A DNA stretch of 64,000 nt from Pseudomonas sp. HOU2 (GTDB lineage Bacteria; Pseudomonadota; Gammaproteobacteria; Pseudomonadales; Pseudomonadaceae), in the NCBI RefSeq assembly GCF_040729435.1, contig NZ_CP160398.1, forward strand, positions 1,612,001-1,676,000, read 5' to 3'. Below are positions 21,230-27,778 of this stretch, piece by piece. Position numbers and translations under genes: made by a program. The notes beneath the pieces are model-generated. The model made no database searches. It was not told the origin of the DNA and was given only the letters and a program-made list of their open reading frames with translations. Numbering within the stretch: the first letter of the stretch is position 1; each line of letters begins with the position of its first letter.

Positions 21230-21903
21230 GTGCAGCGCTCATTGAACAGGTAGCCGAGCCCGCGCACGGTGTCGATCGGCTTGAACCCGCCCGGGCCTTC
21301 GAGCTTGCGGCGCAGGCGACCGACCAGCACTTCGATCACATTCGGATCGCGCTCGTCGTCGTCCGGATAGAGCTGTTCCATCAGGCGATCCTTGGGCACC
21401 ACTTGCTGGTGGTGGCGCATCAGGTATTCGAGGATGCGGTATTCGTAGGCGGTTAGCGCCAGCGGTTCTTCATCCAGCGACGCCTGCTTGCGATTGAGGT
21501 CGAGCAACAACGGCCCGGCAACGATGGTCGACTGGGTGAAACCGCTGGAGCGGCGCAGCAAGGCATTCAGGCGTGCGTCGAGTTCTTCGAACTGGAACGG
21601 CTTGACCACGTAATCGTCGGCACCGGCGGCCAGCCCCTCGACCTTGTCCTGCCAGTTGCCACGCGCGGTGAGGATCAGGATCGGAAAGGTCTTGCCGTTC
21701 GAGCGCAACTGCCGGATCAGGTCCAGACCGCCCATGCCCGGCAGACCGAGATCGATCACCGCCAGATCGAAGTTGAACTGCCCGGTCTGGTACAGCGCCT
21801 CTTCGGCATTGGCCACGGACTCGACCACGTGACCGCTCTCCGTCAGGCGGGTTTGCAGGTGATGGCGCAACAGCGCTTCATCTTCGACGACCAACAGTTT
21901 CAT
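21226..21903 (-). CDS. phoP: Response regulator PhoP
   Basis: 225 residues: an OmpR-class receiver (EDEALLRHHL, phospho-Asp in LAVIDLGLPGMGGLDL, Lys in YVVKPFQFEEL) and winged helix (VIEVLVGRLRRKLEGP, TVRGLGYLFNERC). It controls Mg2+-limitation genes, lipid A modification and OprH. ATG 21903; the 3' end overlaps phoQ by 4 bp. A REP pair separates it from oprH. A candidate PhoP box lies before oprH. Confidence 0.95.
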   Translation of the reverse strand: MKLLVVEDEALLRHHLQTRLTESGHVVESVANAEEALYQTGQFNFDLAVIDLGLPGMGGLDLIRQLRSNGKTFPILILTARGNWQDKVEGLAAGADDYVVKPFQFEELDARLNALLRRSSGFTQSTIVAGPLLLDLNRKQASLDEEPLALTAYEYRILEYLMRHHQQVVPKDRLMEQLYPDDDERDPNVIEVLVGRLRRKLEGPGGFKPIDTVRGLGYLFNERCT

Positions 21904-21942
21904 AACGCCCTCCCGGGTAAATCAAAAACTCCAACAACGCAT

Positions 21943-22034
21943 GTGTGGGAGCGGGCTTGCTCGCGAAGGCGATGTACCAGCCAACATTGTTGTCGACTGA
22001 TAGACCGCTTTCGCGAGCAAGCTCGCTCCCACAG
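21943..22034. repeat. REP pair, GTGGGAGCGGGCTTGCTCGCGA family, between oprH and phoP
   Basis: Inverted copies at 21943-21966 and ~22010-22034 in the 151-bp gap between oprH and phoP. If oprH-phoPQ is one transcript, as in P. aeruginosa, this forms a strong hairpin inside the mRNA. Confidence 0.88.
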
Positions 22035-22054
22035 GGTCTAGAACGAACCGCGCT

Positions 22055-22660
22055 TTAGAAAGCGTAGTTCGCCGACAGGTAAGTCTGGGCGCTGCTGGTC
22101 AAGTCCAGCGAGCCTTGCTTGCTGCCACCGCTCTCTTTCATTTCGGTGCTGGCGTTGCTCATCAGGTAACGGTAACCGAGTTCGACCGACACATTCTGCG
22201 CCACTTGTTGCAGCACACCGAGCTGGCCACCGACGGCGTAACCGATGTCGCTGTCGCGGCTGTAGCCAGGTGAATCCTGAGTCAGCTTGGTCAAACCGGC
22301 CGTGGCGCCACCGAACAACTTGGTGCTGCCGCCCACTGGGTAGAACAGATCGTAGCTGCCCAGCAGGTTTTCCTGGCGCAGTTTAATGCCATTGTGCGAA
22401 CCGGACACGTTGTCGTAGGTCGCGTAGTAACGACCTTGCGAGTTTTGCTGGCCGAGGCGCACGCCGTAGGTGTTGTTGCCGTCAATCGCGCCGCTGGCAT
22501 CCGGGTGGCCGAGGTTGTCGTTCAGTGCATGGGACTTTTTGATTTTGTCGCTGGTCTGGCCAAAGGTCAGGCCGGCGAAGTTGGTGGTGTCATCGGCGTG
22601 TGCCGCAATGCTGGAGCCTAACAAGGTGAAAGCCAGCAGCAGTTTGTTCAGACGAGTCAT
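22055..22660 (-). CDS. oprH: Outer-membrane protein OprH
   Basis: 201 residues: a signal peptide (~1-22, ending AHA-DD) and an eight-stranded beta-barrel pattern of alternating residues with the terminal aromatic ...LSANYAF required for outer-membrane assembly. OprH binds and stabilises LPS when Mg2+ is low. Length equals P. aeruginosa OprH (200). It heads oprH-phoP-phoQ. Three TTCAG repeats spaced 11 bp lie 68-94 bp upstream of the ATG. Confidence 0.9.
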   Translation of the reverse strand: MTRLNKLLLAFTLLGSSIAAHADDTTNFAGLTFGQTSDKIKKSHALNDNLGHPDASGAIDGNNTYGVRLGQQNSQGRYYATYDNVSGSHNGIKLRQENLLGSYDLFYPVGGSTKLFGGATAGLTKLTQDSPGYSRDSDIGYAVGGQLGVLQQVAQNVSVELGYRYLMSNASTEMKESGGSKQGSLDLTSSAQTYLSANYAF

Positions 22661-22727
22661 CGAGTTTCCTCTTTCTCAGTGCTGTTTGGGTATGGCGCAA
22701 GGTTACTGACCTGCCCCTGTACCGGCC

Positions 22728-22754
22728 CTGAACGTTCTCTGAACCTGCGCTGAA
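22728..22754 (-). promoter_or_regulatory. Candidate PhoP box upstream of oprH
   Basis: On the minus strand, TTCAG occurs three times with an exact 11-bp period (plus-strand CTGAA at 22728, 22739, 22750); two of the copies read GTTCAG. Direct repeats one helical turn apart are how OmpR-class PhoP dimers bind. The site is shared with the divergent hydrolase gene starting at 22802. Confidence 0.68.
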
Positions 22755-22801
22755 TCAAATCAACTAGGCTGTCCTGACCACTTTCGATAAGGAGACCGCC
22801 C

Positions 22802-23593
22802 ATGCGCCTGTTCCTCGCCCTCACCCTGCTCGCTGCCAGCAGCCTGGCCAACGCTGCGATCAAGACTCAGGAGATTCCCTACCAGAGCGCCGACGGCACA
22901 AAACTGATCGGCTACTACGCCTACGACGACGCGATCAAGGGCAAGCGCCCGGGCGTGGTGGTGGTGCATGAATGGTGGGGCCTGAACGATTACGCCAAAC
23001 GCCGCGCCCGCGACCTCGCCGAACTGGGTTACAGCGCGCTGGCCATCGACATGTACGGCGAAGGCAAGAACACCGAGCACCCGAAAGACGCGATGGCGTT
23101 CATGCAGGCCGCGACCAAGGATGCCGCCGCGTCGAGCAAGCGCTTCGAGGCTGGTCTGAACCTGCTCAAGCAACAGCCGCAAACCGACGTTAACAAGATC
23201 GCCGCCATCGGTTACTGCTTCGGTGGTGGCGTGGTGCTCAACGCCGCGCGTCAGGGCGAGCCGCTGGCGGGCGTGGTGAGTTTCCACGGTGCACTGGCTA
23301 CCACCACCCCGGCGACGCCCGGCAGTGTGAAGGCGAAGATTCTGGTCGAGCACGGTGCGCTGGACAGCATGGTCACTGCCGACAACGTCACCGCGTTCAA
23401 AGCTGAAATGGACAAGGCCGGCGCCGACTACAGATTCGTCAGCCTCGACGGAGCCAAGCACGGTTTCACCAATCCCGATGCCGATCGCTTGAGCCACGGC
23501 GATCACGGTGGCCCGGATATCGGCTACAACAAGGCTGCCGATGAAAAATCCTGGGCGGACATGAAGGCGTTCTTCCAGAAAATCTTTGGCTGA
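22802..23593 (+). CDS. Secreted dienelactone hydrolase family protein
   Basis: 263 residues with a signal peptide (MRLFLALTLLAASSLANA), so periplasmic, unlike classical cytosolic dienelactone hydrolase. The alpha/beta-hydrolase fold shows the nucleophile Cys in AAIGYCFGGGVVL, the acid in ILVEHGALDSMV, and the His in LDGAKHGFTNPDAD. The substrate is unknown. It is divergent from oprH across a 141-bp gap holding the PhoP box, so it may be co-regulated by PhoP. Confidence 0.9.
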   Translation: MRLFLALTLLAASSLANAAIKTQEIPYQSADGTKLIGYYAYDDAIKGKRPGVVVVHEWWGLNDYAKRRARDLAELGYSALAIDMYGEGKNTEHPKDAMAFMQAATKDAAASSKRFEAGLNLLKQQPQTDVNKIAAIGYCFGGGVVLNAARQGEPLAGVVSFHGALATTTPATPGSVKAKILVEHGALDSMVTADNVTAFKAEMDKAGADYRFVSLDGAKHGFTNPDADRLSHGDHGGPDIGYNKAADEKSWADMKAFFQKIFG

Positions 23594-23602
23594 CGACTGC
23601 CC

Positions 23603-23736
23603 CTGTGGCGAGGGAGCTTGCTCCCGCTCGGCGGCGAAGCCGTCGCAAAAACCTGCCGACGCGGTTTACCTGACAGACCTCGTCCACAGTTTTCTGGGGG
23701 GCTTTGCCCCCAGCGGGAGCAAGCTCCCTCGCCACA
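23603..23736. repeat. REP pair, TGTGGCGAGGGAGCTTGCTCCCGC family
   Basis: Inverted copies at 23603-23628 and ~23711-23736, between the hydrolase and phosphopantetheinyl transferase genes, both on the plus strand. Confidence 0.85.
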
Positions 23737-23787
23737 AAAGTGTGCAGCCTCTACCCAGTCGTGACTTCAACCGGCAAAATGCCCGCC

Positions 23788-24513
23788 ATGAATCCCAGCC
23801 CGCCCCTCCCCGCCTGCTGCACCCCACTCGACGCCCACTGGCCGTTGCCCAACGTGTTGCCCGAGACCGTGCTGCTCAGTACCCGTTTCGACCCGAAGCA
23901 ACTGCTCGGCGATGACTTCCAGCGCAGTGCCATCGAGCCGCCGCCGAGCATTCAGCGCTCGGTGGCCAAACGGCAGGCCGAGTTTCTCGCCGGGCGGATT
24001 TGCGCCCGGGCCGCGTTGCAACAACTGGAAGGCTCAAGCGTGATTCCGGCGATTGGCGAAGACCGTGCGCCGGTGTGGCCGGCGCACATCTGCGGCTCGA
24101 TCACTCACAGCACCGGGCGTGCGGCGGCAATTGTCGCCAACAAGCAGCACTGGCGCGGCTTGGGCATGGATCTGGAAAACCTGCTCGAGACCGAGCGCGC
24201 CGAACGCCTGGCCGGGGAGATTCTGACGCCGGCGGAACTGCAGCGCATGGCCGCCAGTACGCGGGAACAACTGGCGTTGCTGGTGACCCTGACGTTTTCG
24301 GTGAAAGAGAGCCTGTTCAAGGCGCTGTATCCGATTGTGCAGAAGCGCTTTTATTTCGAGCACGCCGAGGTGCTGGAGTGGACGGAGCAGGGTCAGGTTC
24401 GGTTGCGTCTGCTGACTGATCTGTCTGCTGAATGGCGTCACGGCACCGAGCTGGAGGCGCAGTTTGGTGTGCAGGATGGGCAGTTGTTGAGTCTGGTGAG
24501 CATTCCTGCCTGA
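23788..24513 (+). CDS. pcpS: 4'-phosphopantetheinyl transferase (PcpS/EntD type)
   Basis: 241 residues. It transfers phosphopantetheine from CoA to carrier proteins; in P. aeruginosa a single enzyme (PcpS, 242 residues) serves both fatty-acid and siderophore synthesis. Motifs: RQAEFLAGRICARAAL, CGSITHSTGRAAAIV, GLGMDLENLLETERAERL (Mg-binding acids) and FSVKESLFKALYPIV (W/F-x-x-KE-x-x-x-K). ATG 23788; ATG 23779 three codons earlier is an alternative. It would arm the NRPS enzymes for pyoverdine. Confidence 0.9.
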   Translation: MNPSPPLPACCTPLDAHWPLPNVLPETVLLSTRFDPKQLLGDDFQRSAIEPPPSIQRSVAKRQAEFLAGRICARAALQQLEGSSVIPAIGEDRAPVWPAHICGSITHSTGRAAAIVANKQHWRGLGMDLENLLETERAERLAGEILTPAELQRMAASTREQLALLVTLTFSVKESLFKALYPIVQKRFYFEHAEVLEWTEQGQVRLRLLTDLSAEWRHGTELEAQFGVQDGQLLSLVSIPA

Positions 24514-24540
24514 GGTTTTTCTGCGCCAGTGAGGCCCCCA

Positions 24541-24630
24541 TCGCTGGCAAGCCAGCTCCCACAGTGTCCGTGGTGAGCACAGATTTTGGATACCCCCCTG
24601 AAACCTGTGGGAGCTGGCTTGCCAGCGATT
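24541..24630. repeat. REP pair, ATCGCTGGCAAGCCAGCTCCCAC family
   Basis: Inverted copies between the convergent pcpS and rstB-like genes, 26 bp from the latter's stop. Confidence 0.88.
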
Positions 24631-24655
24631 GGGGCCGGCAAAACCGCCACAAAAC

Positions 24656-26266
24656 TCAACGGCGCTCCTGATTCCGCGGCCAGCTCAGACTGAAGCAAGC
24701 CCCACCCAGACTCTTGCTCTTGTTGATCAGCGCCCGACCGTCATGCCAGTGGATGATCCGCCGCACAATCGACAGCCCCAGCCCGTGCCCACCAGAGGCC
24801 CGCGTGCGGCTGTCATCCAGACGCAGGAACGGCGTGAAGATTCGCTCCCACGCCACCTCCGGCACGCCCGGCCCGTCATCCTCGACATCCACCCGGCAGC
24901 GCAATTGCCCGACCTGATAACTCACCGTGACGTTCGAGCGCGCATGGCGCATCGCGTTGCTCACCAGATTCTGCAACGCGCGATGCAGGAAGCGCGGCTC
25001 GGCCTCGACCCAGGCACCGTCGTTATCGGCAGCGGACAGACACAACCCGCGCTGCACCGTGACCTCGGCACGCAACGGCGCCAGTTCTGCGATCACCTGA
25101 TTGACCAGCGCATCGAGGTCAATGCGTTGAAAGGTCAGTGCCGGCGAACCCTGCTCCAGCCGCGCGTAAGTGAGCATTTCGTCGACCAGCTTATCGAGAT
25201 CCTCGATGTCGTGATCCATGCCCTCGCGGTATTTTTCCAGCGCTTGCGGAGTGGTGGCAGAGCCGATCATCTCCAGGCCGAAACGCAGGCGCGCCACGGG
25301 TGTACGCAACTCATGGGACACCGCGCGCACCAGCTCGCGCTGGATCGCCAGCAACTGCTGCAAGTGCTCGGCCATGCCGTTGAATGCCGATGCGAGACGC
25401 CCGACCGAGTCAGCTCCGCGTGCCGGCACGCGGGTTTCCAGGCTGCCCTTGGCGATGCGTGTGGCTGCGGCTTCGAGTCCGCGCAGACGTCGTTCGAGCT
25501 GACGCACCAGCAAGTAGACGATCAGCCCGATCAAGGTCAGACCGAGGGCCGCAATCAGCACCAGCCATTGCGGCGGGTACGGATTCATCTGATACAGCGG
25601 ACCGATCTCCAGCACCCACGGCGTGCCGACCATGCCGGCAAACACCCGGATCGAGTCGCCGCCCTTGCCCAGCGCCATTACCGTATCGCCCTCGGACACG
25701 CGGCGGCTCTGGTCTTCGTCCATGTCGGCCTCGTTGACCGTGACCAGTCGCAGATCGAAACCGAAGCCCTTCTCTTCTTTTAACTGCGCCAGCCGTTTGG
25801 GCTGCTCGCCCACCGGAAAACGCACCAGTTCGTCGGCCAGCAGATAAATAGTCGCGCGGGCCAGTTGCTCACTGATCTGTTGCACGTCACCGGTCAGCAG
25901 CAGTTGTTCCTTGTCGCTGACCAGTCGATAGACCCGCGCCGCATGCGGGCCGGTCTGTTCCACCAGCGCCTGACCGCGCTGCACCCGGGTGCGTTGGGAC
26001 AAATCCAGATCGGTCTCGGAAAACTTCTTCAGCGCCAGCGGAATCCCCAGCAGACGCTCCCAGACCAGTAACGCCCGATGGCGCTCGGTTTCGTTCATCG
26101 GTTGCAGGTTGTCGGCCATCAGCGAAAACGTGCCATGGGCCAGGCGCTCGCGGTATTGCTCGCTGCGCACCTGATTGAGCAGGTGCAGCGCCAGCACACC
26201 AAGCACTGCCACCAGAATCAGCGCCGCGCACATGCCGCCATAGATGCGCAGGAAGATCGAGTTCAC
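24656..26266 (-). CDS. RstB-like sensor histidine kinase
   Basis: 536 residues: membrane segment ~8-30, periplasmic domain ~31-235, second segment ~240-262, HAMP, H-box LVRAVSHELRTPVARLRFG, N-box LVSNAMRHARS, G-boxes DDGPGVPE and GHGLGLSIV. ATG 26266 overlaps the regulator stop by 4 bp (ATGA). Gene order (kinase, regulator, divergent nrdA) matches PA1158-PA1157-PA1156. The signal is unknown; the similarity to RstB is by architecture and family. Confidence 0.88.
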   Translation of the reverse strand: MNSIFLRIYGGMCAALILVAVLGVLALHLLNQVRSEQYRERLAHGTFSLMADNLQPMNETERHRALLVWERLLGIPLALKKFSETDLDLSQRTRVQRGQALVEQTGPHAARVYRLVSDKEQLLLTGDVQQISEQLARATIYLLADELVRFPVGEQPKRLAQLKEEKGFGFDLRLVTVNEADMDEDQSRRVSEGDTVMALGKGGDSIRVFAGMVGTPWVLEIGPLYQMNPYPPQWLVLIAALGLTLIGLIVYLLVRQLERRLRGLEAAATRIAKGSLETRVPARGADSVGRLASAFNGMAEHLQQLLAIQRELVRAVSHELRTPVARLRFGLEMIGSATTPQALEKYREGMDHDIEDLDKLVDEMLTYARLEQGSPALTFQRIDLDALVNQVIAELAPLRAEVTVQRGLCLSAADNDGAWVEAEPRFLHRALQNLVSNAMRHARSNVTVSYQVGQLRCRVDVEDDGPGVPEVAWERIFTPFLRLDDSRTRASGGHGLGLSIVRRIIHWHDGRALINKSKSLGGACFSLSWPRNQERR

Positions 26267-26985
26267 AACGCCAGATCCACACAGGCTTCAGGGACGAACA
26301 GATAGCCTTTGCTGCGGATGGTCTTGATCAGGCGCGGGTGATCGGGGTCATCACCGATTTTCGGGCGAATGCGCGAGATGCGCACATCGATCGAACGATC
26401 CTGGCCGTCGTAACCGATACCGCGCAGCGCAGTGAAGATTTCTTCGCGAGAGAGGATCCGCCCGGCGTTCGACACCAGCAGCCAGAGCAGGTCGAACTCG
26501 GCGCTGGTCAGTTCGATACCGTTGTCGCTGAGCCAGGCTTCGCGCAAAGCGTTGTCCACCACCAGCGGGCCGAATTGCAGACGACGGCTTTTTTCCGCGA
26601 TCGGCTCGGCTGTGTCACTGCGTCGCAGCAAGGCCTGAATCCGCGCCAGCAACAGCCGTGGGCGCACCGGTTTGCACACGTAATCATCGGCACCGAGGTC
26701 CAGCCCCTGGATCTGATCGGCATCGTCGGTGCGCGCGGTGAGCATCAGGATCGGCCCGTCATAACGGTCGCGCACCTTGCGGCAGATGCTCAGGCCATCT
26801 TCACCGGGCAGCATCAGGTCGAGGATCACCAGGTCCGGCTGCTCCTTGATGATCCGCGCCGCCGCCAGCGCGCCGTTGCCTTCGATCTCCACGCGCAATC
26901 CATTGGCTTGCAGGTATTCGCGGGTGAGTTCGGCCAGACGCTGGTCGTCCTCGACTATCAATACCTGCCAGGCTTCTTGCTCCAC
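26263..26985 (-). CDS. RstA-like response regulator
   Basis: 240 residues from GTG 26985, which has AGAGGTCACCGG upstream; a longer open frame runs to 27030 but lacks a better site. Receiver with IVEDDQRLAEL, phospho-Asp in LVILDLMLPGEDG and Lys in YVCKPVRPRLL; winged helix with RSIDVRISRIRPKIG and IRSKGYLFVPE. OmpR family. Divergent from nrdA across ~790 bp. Confidence 0.9.
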   Translation of the reverse strand: MEQEAWQVLIVEDDQRLAELTREYLQANGLRVEIEGNGALAAARIIKEQPDLVILDLMLPGEDGLSICRKVRDRYDGPILMLTARTDDADQIQGLDLGADDYVCKPVRPRLLLARIQALLRRSDTAEPIAEKSRRLQFGPLVVDNALREAWLSDNGIELTSAEFDLLWLLVSNAGRILSREEIFTALRGIGYDGQDRSIDVRISRIRPKIGDDPDHPRLIKTIRSKGYLFVPEACVDLAL

Positions 26986-27333
26986 CGGTGACCTCTGCTT
27001 GCTGTTGTTATAAATAAGGCAGAAACGCACTGCCCCCTGCGGCAGCGCCTACACGGGTGTGCGATTGCCCGCAGATTCGGATCCTCCGGTCTTTTTGTCA
27101 TCTTTCGGGAGGATAAGAAAGGGTAAACACCGCTCGATTGTATAAACGGCGTACAGCCAGAACACAAGTCGCCAAATGCGTTCGGACAAGGCGGTTTTTT
27201 GTGATAGGGTTCGCGCCCTTAAAAATCCGCTGAAGCGTTTTTCCCGAGTGAAAAACAGTGACAAACGGTCTAGCTCAGCAGGTTCGCGGCCTACACGCGA
27301 ATCAGCCCTTTCGCACACAATTTACGCACAGGT

Positions 27334-27342
27334 TTATCCACA
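27334..27342 (+). promoter_or_regulatory. DnaA box upstream of nrdA
   Basis: TTATCCACA, an exact match to the DnaA consensus, about 50 bp before the likely nrdA transcription start. DnaA acts at nrdAB promoters in E. coli, linking dNTP supply to replication. Confidence 0.6.
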
Positions 27343-27385
27343 GGCTATACGTTGCAATACTCCCCCAAAACGCATTATCTTGTAG
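27342..27385 (+). promoter_or_regulatory. Candidate nrdA promoter with NrdR-like boxes
   Basis: A possible -35 (TTGCAA, 27352-27357) and -10 (TATCTT, 27376-27381) are 18 bp apart. Two imperfect matches to the NrdR core CWATATWTWG, CTATACGTTG (27345-27354) and CATTATCTTG (27373-27382), overlap them. They are 28 bp apart, not the usual ~31, so the NrdR assignment is weak. Confidence 0.35.
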
Positions 27386-27396
27386 CCCGTGCGTAA

Positions 27397-27420
27397 AAAA
27401 CCCCTACATGTAGGGGTTTT
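27397..27420. terminator. Terminator-like perfect palindrome in the nrdA upstream region
   Basis: A 24-bp perfect palindrome aaaacccctaca/tgtaggggtttt: a GC-rich stem followed by T's on both strands. It sits ~380 bp before the nrdA ATG and only ~10 bp past the candidate promoter, so it is either an attenuator-like element or the stop signal of an unseen short transcript. Confidence 0.6.
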
Positions 27421-27778
27421 CGCAAAAAACCAAACACAAACCGGACAGTGAATTCAAGGCTTTTTATTGCCATTGTCGGGTTGAACCAAACGTATTTTCC
27501 AAAGCCCAAACCGCGCCTGCGGATGGCTACCGTTTTTCAGTCGAACACGACGATAACGGTACGGGTGTTGCAGTGACGAATCTGCTCCCCGAAAGGAATG
27601 CGGTCTCACGCGTATCGCGCGAACCGAAGACTTCGGCATGGAAGCGGCGCCCACAAGGCCCCCTTCCTGAACTGTCCCGAAGTCGTTATGCCCGGCGCGT
27701 GCCGGTTGTAGTGCTTCAGGACGGAACGGTGGGCACCTTGATGGTGCCCAAACAAACATAGAGAACGTGGAGACACCC
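27421..27778 (+). other. Long structured leader region of nrdA, no convincing gene
   Basis: About 360 bp without a persuasive reading frame. It contains a tight hairpin ccgaagacttcgg (~27627) and a strong stem-loop gggcacc-ttgat-ggtgccc (27731-27749) just before the ribosome site. A 62-codon frame from GTG 27573 to 27761 exists but lacks a good ribosome site and is not called. The upstream stretch 26986-27333 also holds no gene. Confidence 0.5.

Noticed and set aside
27573-27761. 62-codon leader peptide in the nrdA leader
   Set aside because: GTG start with no good ribosome site, and the end is made of the stem-loop before nrdA; more likely an RNA structure.
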